Assembly (NCBI RefSeq): GCF_900117315.1
Contig: NZ_LT630337.1
Location: forward strand, 1,722,261 to 1,786,260
Direction of reading: 5' to 3'
Length of the DNA stretch: 64,000 nucleotides
Origin: Bacillus massilinigeriensis
GTDB taxonomy: Bacteria; Bacillota; Bacilli; Bacillales; Cytobacillaceae
Part shown: positions 57,988 through 64,000 of the stretch, piece after piece
How positions within the stretch are numbered: the stretch's first letter is position 1
How the letters are laid out: each line of letters begins with the position of its first letter
Position numbers and translations under genes: made by a program
Notes under the pieces: model-generated
Seen by the model: the letters and a program-made list of their open reading frames with translations, nothing else
Databases searched by the model: none
Told to the model about the DNA's origin: nothing

Positions 57988-58292
57988 TTAATACTCCCCT
58001 TATATGTATATTCTAATTTCATTGTACATTTAATTTATCAATATTATCTAAAAATTAATAGTTCTACCAACTAAGAACCAAAATCAATACTTTATAATAG
58101 CTTAGTCAATATCTTTAGTTATGTACCCCCCAACAAATTTTCCAATCTCCAAATTCGATATTACTATTAATACATAAAGTATTTACCGTTTCACATCATG
58201 CCATTTCCAGTATTTGGACCAAAGAAATTTCTATTATCCTACCGATAACCAAGTATCTTTGATAAACATTTTTCAAGCAGGAGGTGAACAGA

Positions 58293-58679
58293 ATGGCAAC
58301 TATCTTTCAAGAAAATCAAAGTGAAAATCAACTTTTCTACCATCAAAAGGAATCGAGTTATGTTCAATCACTATCAGTTAATATAAACATCCCTGTACCT
58401 GCAGATAGCGTCATAATTTCTAAAATCGAATTACAAGAACTGAAAAAAATTCAGTTAGCAGGAGTCTACTGGTCAATGAAAGATCTTGAAAATAGAGTGA
58501 ATAGAAAAAGTGAATGGATCAAAGAAAATATCCTTTATCCTTCACGTTTCCGAAAAGTACTGGATGCACAAAATGGTGGATTTGTATTCTATCCACGAAG
58601 TAAGGGACAAACTTGGTCATTTCAAGCATCAAAAATGGCAAAGTTTTTAGATGAAAACTTTAACCGGATTTTTTCTTAA
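58293..58679 (+). CDS. DUF771-like small DNA-binding protein (possible excisionase/regulator)
   Basis: A 128-residue protein from ATG 58293 behind AGGAGGTG (a GTG nine bases upstream would lie inside the ribosome site). The segment IELQELKKIQLAGVYWSMKDLENRV followed by KSEWIKENILYPSRFRKVLD and FVFYPRSKGQTWSFQASKM has the pattern of DUF771 proteins found next to phage/element integrases. They are thought to act as excisionases or regulators. It lies 87 bp upstream of the integrase in the same orientation. Confidence 0.65.
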   Translation: MATIFQENQSENQLFYHQKESSYVQSLSVNINIPVPADSVIISKIELQELKKIQLAGVYWSMKDLENRVNRKSEWIKENILYPSRFRKVLDAQNGGFVFYPRSKGQTWSFQASKMAKFLDENFNRIFS

Positions 58680-58765
58680 AGACTACTAATATACACAACT
58701 ACCAAGCACCCCTTTTACCGTGCTTGGTTAAACCCCAAACAACATTAGAAAGGTGACATCATAGA

Positions 58766-59869
58766 ATGGCAAGTATACAAAAACGGGGTAAAACCTATCA
58801 ATTTACCGTGAGTCACACGGTTAACGGTGTAGCGAAGCCGATAAGAAAAGGTGGATTCAAAACCAAAAAAGAGGCACAAATTGCAGCAGCAGAAATTGAA
58901 GCGCAATTAAGTAAAGGAATATTACCACATCTAAAGCCGATGCCGTTTGATGAGTATTTCGAGAAATGGGTGAAGCTTTATAAATCCAATTTAACAAAAA
59001 CAGCAAAGCTTCATTACGAGTATACGTCCAGAGCAATAAAAGAATATTTTGGTAGCAAGCCTTTACAGGAGATTAAGCGCCATGACTATCAATTATTTTT
59101 AAATAAATTTGGCACGGATAAGGCACGAGAAACAGTAGAAAAAGTAAATACGCATATCCGGGGGTGTGTTCAGGATGCAATTGAGGAGCAAATTATCCAG
59201 CATGATTTTACTAGGAAAGCCGTATTAACTTGGACAAATCCTGCAAAGAAACCAGAAGAAAAGCATTTAAATTATTTTGAAACTAAAAAATTACTAGAAG
59301 CTATTTATAATTTGTTAGGTGAAAGTCTAGGTTATTTTATAATTCTATTAGGATTAACTTCTGGAGCGAGGTTTGGCGAGTTAGTGGGATTAACAAGAAA
59401 GGATTTCGACTTTAAAAACAACACAATAACCATTAACAAAACATGGGGTTATGCAAAAAGGCATCCCCAAGGTTTCGGTCCAACGAAAAATGAAGCATCC
59501 AACCGTACTATCAAACTAGATAAAAAGACAATGATAGCATTTAGAAGACTTTTCGAGAAAGTAACACCTAATATGTATGGATTAGTCTTTTATAGCCCAG
59601 AGTCCAAGTACAGAGTAATCAGCAACACCAATGCCAACAAGCTCTTGCAAAAAACATTAAAAGAACTTGGAATTTCTCCAATTACGATGCATGGATTAAG
59701 GCATACTCATGCAAGTGTTCTATTGTATCGGAAGATTGACGTAAATTATGTTAGTGAACGTTTGGGACACAGCAATATCGAAACGACTTATAAGTACTAT
59801 TCTCACGTGCTTAAGGAAATGCGGGAGCAAGAGGAGAAACAGACGATTGATACTTTTGAGAATATGTAA
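58766..59869 (+). CDS. int: Tyrosine recombinase integrase of the element
   Basis: A 367-residue phage/ICE-type integrase. An AP2-like arm-binding domain at the N-terminus (MASIQKRGKTYQFTVSHTVN) is followed by a SAM-like core-binding domain and a catalytic domain with Arg202 in TSGARFGELVGL, His309/Arg312 in MHGLRHTHAS, His335 in RLGHSN and the nucleophile Tyr in TYKYYSH (342-345). RBS GAAAGGTGACATC. Its position, last on the right of the region 22.6-60 kb and facing outward, marks the probable right end of the element. The exact att sites were not found. Confidence 0.92.
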   Translation: MASIQKRGKTYQFTVSHTVNGVAKPIRKGGFKTKKEAQIAAAEIEAQLSKGILPHLKPMPFDEYFEKWVKLYKSNLTKTAKLHYEYTSRAIKEYFGSKPLQEIKRHDYQLFLNKFGTDKARETVEKVNTHIRGCVQDAIEEQIIQHDFTRKAVLTWTNPAKKPEEKHLNYFETKKLLEAIYNLLGESLGYFIILLGLTSGARFGELVGLTRKDFDFKNNTITINKTWGYAKRHPQGFGPTKNEASNRTIKLDKKTMIAFRRLFEKVTPNMYGLVFYSPESKYRVISNTNANKLLQKTLKELGISPITMHGLRHTHASVLLYRKIDVNYVSERLGHSNIETTYKYYSHVLKEMREQEEKQTIDTFENM

Positions 59870-59979
59870 GCACAATTCAAATTTAAATTGATGTGGAATG
59901 AAAGATGTCGGTGCGCGAACACTAGCACCAGTATTGGTCATCCGCAGTATTGTGGAGGCTAATTAATATGCGTGTAAGA

Positions 59980-60024
59980 AAAAAGGAACTCACACTACTT
60001 ACCAGGCAAGGTGAGTTCCTTTTT
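59980..60024 (+). terminator. Terminator downstream of the integrase
   Basis: AAAAAGGAACTCAC / GTGAGTTCCTTTTT is a perfect 14-bp stem with a 17-base loop and a following TTGTTTTTTG tract, 110 bases after the integrase stop. Confidence 0.85.
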
Positions 60025-60084
60025 GTTTTTTGAGCATAGCTTATGGATGTTTTGTTGAATTATAAATATGTTCTACTGTTGAAA

Positions 60085-60537
60085 TTATACTTCCCAACTA
60101 CTAATAATCTCAGATACCTTACTTCCTTTTACAAAAAATACTGCAATGTCTAAAGAATCAAGAAACGGTTTAATTTTGTTTATTAATTCTCGATGATCTT
60201 TATTATCTGGAATCGCAATGGCTGTCTTATATACGTATCCATCTAACTTGGGCATTGAGAGTGTTTCAGCTGTGGCAAATATGAGTTCCGATATATGAAC
60301 CTTTATTTGACTTCTATCAAATGGCTTACCGAATCTTTTTGAAGAAGAATCGGAACTAGTTTCCCCTATGGCCTCAATAAAAAGTCTTATGTCATTGTTA
60401 GAGTTTGTTTTCTTTGCGATTACATCCTTTCCTGAATGCTTAATTTCTTTCTTTCGATTTATGATTATATAACCCCTTTCTACTAAATCTTGGCAAACGG
60501 CATCAATGACATCTAATTCAAACAACAAGGAAAACAC
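60085..60537 (-). CDS. Possible nuclease-like protein with altered active site
   Basis: A 150-residue protein. The first half (ELDVIDAVCQDLVERGYIII) is followed by GKDVIAKKTNSNND and LFIEAIGETSS, which have the spacing of a PD-(D/E)xK core (D...E-x-K), except that the expected Lys is Ile. SQIKVHISELIFATAETLS and a YKTAIAIPDN strand follow, as in Mrr/restriction-like nucleases. The catalytic loss suggests a dead or accessory protein, or that my alignment is wrong. Confidence 0.45.
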   Translation of the reverse strand: MFSLLFELDVIDAVCQDLVERGYIIINRKKEIKHSGKDVIAKKTNSNNDIRLFIEAIGETSSDSSSKRFGKPFDRSQIKVHISELIFATAETLSMPKLDGYVYKTAIAIPDNKDHRELINKIKPFLDSLDIAVFFVKGSKVSEIISSWEV

Positions 60538-60645
60538 TACCCTTCTCTTTTCATTTCTACATACATTAGGCTTTATTAAATTATATTATTCTAGAAAATC
60601 AAAGGCATAGCCTTTTATATTCCCTTTATAATGGACTTTTAATAA

Positions 60646-60798
60646 AATAAACTCATTTCTACACCCTACAGCTACAAGCCTTGTAAACGATGTGGAAAGT
60701 AATTCCGGCCCACCTCTAGGGTTAATAGATTTTGTAGTGATCAATGTAAGGAATCCGCTAGGGGACATTCCTATAGAATGGCAAATATAAAACGTTGA
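60646..60798 (+). pseudogene. Small zinc-finger protein gene remnant with internal stop
   Basis: In one plus-strand frame, PCKRCGK is followed by a TAA stop where Glu is expected, then FRPTSRVNRFCSDQCKESAR and GHSYRMANIKR before a TGA at 60798. The C-x2-C ... C-x3-C pattern is that of short MazG-neighbour/phage zinc-finger proteins. No start codon remains upstream. An overlapping minus-strand open frame (60586-60807) is considered a shadow. Confidence 0.5.
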
Positions 60799-60835
60799 AT
60801 AAGCCACTTAAATAATAACAGTTTTGAGTGCTGAA

Positions 60836-60960
60836 ACCCCGCCATTACGGGGTGAAAATCGCGAAAGGGGGTTTGTTTGAGTAGTTAGGCAGCGGGCCCC
60901 ACCTAAAAACAGTTGTTTTCCCCTGTCTAAGTTCTCTGGCCCCCTGTAGATTAGCCCCTA
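60836..60960. other. GC-rich structured patch
   Basis: In an AT-rich surrounding this 125-bp stretch holds runs of G and C (GGGCCCC, GGCCCCC, GCCCC). It also holds a perfect ACCCCG-CCATTA-CGGGGT hairpin (60836-60853) with a competing AAACCCC ... GGGGGTTT pairing. There is no gene in it apart from the last codons of the minus-strand gene at 60951. Possible origin, RNA or recombination site. Confidence 0.4.
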
Positions 60961-61214
60961 TTCTCTAATTCTTCGTTTCTTTGTCTTAGTTCCTCATTAG
61001 CTGATTTTATTTCTGCATTTAGGTAGTTTATTTGTGCCGTTAATTCTGATAACTCATTCAAATAATCCTCAAGTTTATTATGAATTTCCTCAGTAGTATA
61101 ACTCCCATAATATCCTCCACTACTGTCATTTTGGTCATTACTGTCCAAAAGAAGTTTAGACCCTATACCTAGCCCTACACCTATTAACCCTTTAAATAGA
61201 TCTTTTCCAGACAT
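60951..61214 (-). CDS. Small coiled-coil protein of unknown function
   Basis: An 87-residue protein. The first about 25 residues (GKDLFKGLIGVGLGIGSKLL) are glycine-rich and hydrophobic, followed by a polar linker and a long amphipathic coiled coil (YLNELSELTAQINYLNAEIK through ELRQRNEELENRG). Similar small proteins occur in mobile elements. No function is recognised. Confidence 0.55.
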   Translation of the reverse strand: MSGKDLFKGLIGVGLGIGSKLLLDSNDQNDSSGGYYGSYTTEEIHNKLEDYLNELSELTAQINYLNAEIKSANEELRQRNEELENRG

Positions 61215-61443
61215 AGCTCTTTCCCCACATTTCTATAAATTTTATATTCTTCCTTTATTATCATGATAGATTTTTTTGTAGTCAATAAATGTTTGAAAGT
61301 TTAGAAATCCGTTGTAAAAATTTATAAAAGCAACTCCAATATTTCAATTTGAATAATAAAGAGGTATCTTTACAGCTATACAGTGATACTAGGATTGCTA
61401 TCATTTACAAAACTAAAGTTTAATTGCCTTTAGCAAAGCTACT

Positions 61444-61481
61444 AAATTAAGGTGCTACCAGTTATGGTAACACCTTAATTT
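61444..61481 (+). terminator. Plus-strand terminator with no visible gene
   Basis: AAATTAAGGTG / CACCTTAATTT form an 11-bp stem with an inner TACC/GGTA extension and a following T-run at 61480-61484. No plus-strand gene ends before it, so it terminates either an unannotated RNA or a lost gene. Confidence 0.65.
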
Positions 61482-61629
61482 TTTATATTCTTTTTAAAAA
61501 TTTATTCTATAATAAAAGTAAAAAAGTGTACTGTTAGGTTAGGAAAAGGTTTTTCAATCAAAACACTGCTAGTGCAAAGCACTGGGGTCCTATTTGGCAA
61601 GGGTTTTTTAAAAAAACTGAATTCTTAGC

Positions 61630-63204
61630 TTAGCTGATGAAGCGCCACTGAAGCGGAGTGCCATCTTTCAATTTACCACAATAATTTCTTTGGCCGTTGC
61701 AGCAAGATACGATATTGCGACGTTCAATTTTATAATATTCGGCAGCTTCCCGCGGACTGTTGAATTTTTTTTCGGTTGTGATGCACATGACCCTTCTTTT
61801 CGTTGGAGGGTTGGCATTCTTTAATTCTTCAATGAACTCCGTGGTAGAAGCACGAAATTCATCGAGATACATCCAAATTAAAATTTCGCAGGAATCCGTT
61901 TTTTTTAACCGCTTATATTTACTATTACAACAACGGTGTAAAGCTTTTAATGTGAATCCATTTTCTTTCGCGGCTTTGGAAATACTATCATATATTTTCC
62001 CGGTTGTGATACATATGACTTTACGCTTTATTCGTTCTTTTTCTTCCTGGGCATTGTAAGTGCATTTATTGATAGCGGATCCCGATTTTAAATATCTTCT
62101 CACAGTGGTCGGCGTTAACTTTAATGCGTCGGCAATTTCGGATAAAGATTGACCGGAATTCCAAAGTTTCCAACTTTCTATTACATAGCTTTTTTGGCAG
62201 TTTTCCCAGATCTGGTCCCAATTGATTTTGGAAAGGTCAAATAAGGGGCTGAGTGCCTTTATGCAATTTTCTTTAAGCCAATCAAGCGTAGAATTCCTGC
62301 AATCAATGATTGCATAATTGTATTCTCTGGATGTAGCCAAAGTTTTTTTCAGTTGATCATTTTCCTGTTCCTCATTTAATGTCCGTTCGCTTCGGGGGGA
62401 TTCCTCATAATGTTGTATTCCATGGGCCTCCACTATTAATTTAAAAGGCGGAACAAAAAAGTCATATACCCTATTTTGGCTCCATTTAAATGATTTGTGA
62501 AATATGAACGGTGTATTTAAAGCTGTCAGTAGATAAAGAATAAATTTCTCTGGTAAAGAGATGCCATCGGAGCAATATTTACAGCTATATCCATCTATTG
62601 AGACCTGGTGTAGCGCTAAACACTTATTACTTATTTCTCCGCACTTATCACATTTAAAATGAAATTTCCGATCTGAATAAGCATGAATAGTTCCTTTTAT
62701 TTCGTCATCAATAATGATGCCATCGGAATCGGAGTAAATCAGCTTGCTGACATCCGGAAATAAGCATTTTACAGAATCTTCATAGGGGGCACAGCGGCAC
62801 CTCTTCCCTTGTTGAAAGCCGCCGAAGGTGATTTTATAAATCTTTTTACATGGCTTATGTTTTATTTCTATATAGGGAGAGTCCTTTACCATTATTATTT
62901 TATTGGGAGTTTCAACGGTGTCGCCACTTCTGAAACTTCTAATATAAATATAATCTGGCTCTAGTTCCACGACAGCTTTATATTTTTCCTCTGTTTTTTG
63001 GTATTGGCATTTCTTGCAAAGCACAGACATTCGTTCCCTGATTTTAGAGAAACTCCTGTTAGGTATTAATTCGCCGCATTGACAAAGCCAATCATGGGAT
63101 TGGTTATTTCCGGAATATATCTTGTTATATAGTTTGAGATTATAACCATTGGATTGCAGAGTTTCATTCACCTGCTCTTGAAGCATGCCTTTCCTTAGCT
63201 TCAT
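61630..63204 (-). CDS. VSR-like EDxHD homing endonuclease with NUMOD1 repeats
   Basis: A 524-residue protein. The N-terminal half has zinc-binding Cys pairs (CQCGE, CKKCQY, CDKCGE, CKYC). A VSR-like EDxHD nuclease core follows near residues 219-268: PEKFILYLLTALNTPFIFH, then RVYDFFVPPFKLIVEAHG and HYEE (E219, D248, E259, H261). An HTH (IADALKLTPTTVRRYL) and two NUMOD1-type repeats (RKVICITTGKIYDSISKAA, RRVMCITTEKKFNSPREAA) follow. Freestanding and not in an obvious intron. Its GC content is slightly higher than its surroundings, consistent with transfer. Confidence 0.78.
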   Translation of the reverse strand: MKLRKGMLQEQVNETLQSNGYNLKLYNKIYSGNNQSHDWLCQCGELIPNRSFSKIRERMSVLCKKCQYQKTEEKYKAVVELEPDYIYIRSFRSGDTVETPNKIIMVKDSPYIEIKHKPCKKIYKITFGGFQQGKRCRCAPYEDSVKCLFPDVSKLIYSDSDGIIIDDEIKGTIHAYSDRKFHFKCDKCGEISNKCLALHQVSIDGYSCKYCSDGISLPEKFILYLLTALNTPFIFHKSFKWSQNRVYDFFVPPFKLIVEAHGIQHYEESPRSERTLNEEQENDQLKKTLATSREYNYAIIDCRNSTLDWLKENCIKALSPLFDLSKINWDQIWENCQKSYVIESWKLWNSGQSLSEIADALKLTPTTVRRYLKSGSAINKCTYNAQEEKERIKRKVICITTGKIYDSISKAAKENGFTLKALHRCCNSKYKRLKKTDSCEILIWMYLDEFRASTTEFIEELKNANPPTKRRVMCITTEKKFNSPREAAEYYKIERRNIVSCCNGQRNYCGKLKDGTPLQWRFIS

Positions 63205-63381
63205 TTGACTTCAACCCATTTCATTTCGTAAGTTTTCTACAGTTATGTACCGAAACCATAAAAAATATACAAGCTTTTTCAGAAAATCCTTATGTGGGTC
63301 AGGTATAATTATTGAAAAAGGAAAAAATACTAAGAAACTTTTTATTTTTCACTGTTCCAATTAATCGTTAAAAAGTGTTAC

Positions 63382-63856
63382 TTATAATTCAGGTAATACT
63401 TGGAAGTGAGGAATATGGGGACCCTCCGGTGCGTTTTCCATATAGTCTAATATGAGAAGCAATGCGGAAGTTATAAAAAATAAGATTTCTATCATCTTTT
63501 TGGTTATGCGGGCATCTACTTGATGTCTGATAAATTCGTAGAGGGACTGAGCGAAGTGCTCTATTTTTGACTTAGTTGGCTCTAATATATGTCAGAGCTG
63601 TCACATTTTTATGTCTTTATCTACTGTGATTGCCATCTATGATAGAAAATATTCCAGGACGGATTTCAGCTTGGACTATAATACTATCTAAACCATCCAT
63701 TAATATCTATGTATTCTTTATCAACAACTAGTTTCCCACAATGAATGTCTTCCAATATTCTAGATATATTAAAATGAATACTCCATTTCGAAATACTTCA
63801 TCGTTTTCATTAACAGGGCAGGGTTTCTTTACATGCATAATTCTTGATTGACTCAT
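63382..63856 (-). pseudogene. ParB-like N-terminal domain protein, multiply frameshifted
   Basis: An ATG at 63854-63856 with AAGGAGGGAG upstream starts MSQSRIMHVKKPCPVNEND then EVFRNGVF. Coding continues in other frames as FNISRILEDIHCGKLVVD and KEYIDIN, then DSIIVQAEIRPGIFSIIDGN (ParB/Srx-like core with 'IDGNH'), and finally LYEFIRHQVDARITKKMIEI to HIPHFQVLPEL with a stop at 63382. At least three frame changes are needed. The pieces are in order on one strand, so this is a decayed gene of about 155 codons. Confidence 0.6.
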
Positions 63857-63876
63857 CAATTCTCCCTCCTTCCAAC

Positions 63877-64000
63877 TTACAAAAATTCCTTCAAATGATG
63901 AATCGATGATATTACTTCAAGATACTGTCTGCGTTTCTTTGATATTTCTACATACTCATCGTATATCAGTTCATCATAATCAAAACTTTGGTTGCTATCC
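63877..64000 (-). CDS. C-terminus of an unidentified protein (5' end outside window)
   Basis: The minus strand is open from the right edge to a TAA at 63877-63879, reading DSNQSFDYDELIYDEYVEIS, KKRRQYLEVISSIHHLKEFL. It lies 20 bp before the start of the ParB-like pseudogene, with which it was probably co-transcribed. Too short to identify. Confidence 0.5.
   Translation of the reverse strand, partial: DSNQSFDYDELIYDEYVEISKKRRQYLEVISSIHHLKEFL

Noticed and set aside
60586..60807. Minus-strand frame of 73 codons
   Set aside because: It is antisense to a zinc-finger relic (C-x2-C ... C-x3-C) that reads on the plus strand.
61500..63350. Group I intron around the homing endonuclease
   Set aside because: I could not find the P/Q/R/S-type conserved pairing or split host exons on either side.

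Overview
The window looks like a low-GC Gram-positive chromosome of the family Bacillaceae (a Neobacillus/Peribacillus-like Bacillus relative). The basis is AT-rich composition, strong AGGAGG-type ribosome sites, TTG/GTG starts, Firmicutes-type lipoproteins and two-component genes, and a Firmicutes-style ethanolamine (eut) microcompartment locus. It holds a chromosomal part (1-22.5 kb), a large integrated element carrying a phage-defence island (about 22.6-60 kb), and a decayed mobile-element fringe (60-64 kb).

1-6.1 kb, minus strand: a bacterial microcompartment operon in the order eutL, eutE, eutM, pduL-like, an unassigned eut-associated protein, eutN, eutS, eutP, then the 5' part of an EutW-type sensor kinase that runs off the left edge. 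The ammonia lyase genes (eutBC) and eutV are not in the window. The eutL leader carries a hairpin that fits the ANTAR (EutV) recognition consensus and overlaps a terminator, so the operon is probably controlled by EutVW antitermination.

6.3-22.5 kb: ordinary chromosomal genes. These are pirin, a MATE exporter, an SH3b exported protein, an SDR, a thioesterase, a DUF1648 membrane protein, a four-gene two-component/lipoprotein operon, an alpha/beta hydrolase, a GNAT, a ferritin-like DUF2383 protein, an RlmA-type methyltransferase, malate:quinone oxidoreductase and a lipoprotein. There is also a 126-bp MITE-like inverted-repeat element and one small broken gene.

22.8-47.4 kb, minus strand: a contiguous, co-oriented set of twelve genes. 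Its first part is DISARM-like (a small protein, an SF2 helicase, DrmA and DrmB). Its second part is BREX type 3-like (BrxF, BrxC/DUF6079, two tandem PglXI/DUF1156 methyltransferases, PglZ, a possible BrxA-like protein and a SNF2-type helicase). It ends with a caspase-family protease. This composite, with no DrmC, duplicated methyltransferases, a BrxF lacking a recognisable P-loop and a terminal caspase, is the best candidate for an undescribed system.

47.4-60 kb: maintenance genes of the element (replication-relaxation protein, MerR-like/DUF3967-like protein, DUF771-like protein, tyrosine integrase), a structured non-coding region at 47.8 kb that could be an origin or an RNA, a giant sacsin-like ATPase fused to a DUF3883 nuclease domain, and an EVE-HNH modified-DNA nuclease broken by a frameshift. 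60-64 kb: a possible degenerate nuclease, a zinc-finger relic, a GC-rich structured patch, an EDxHD homing endonuclease with NUMOD repeats, and a multiply frameshifted ParB-like pseudogene. No rRNA, tRNA or CRISPR array was seen, and att sites could not be identified.
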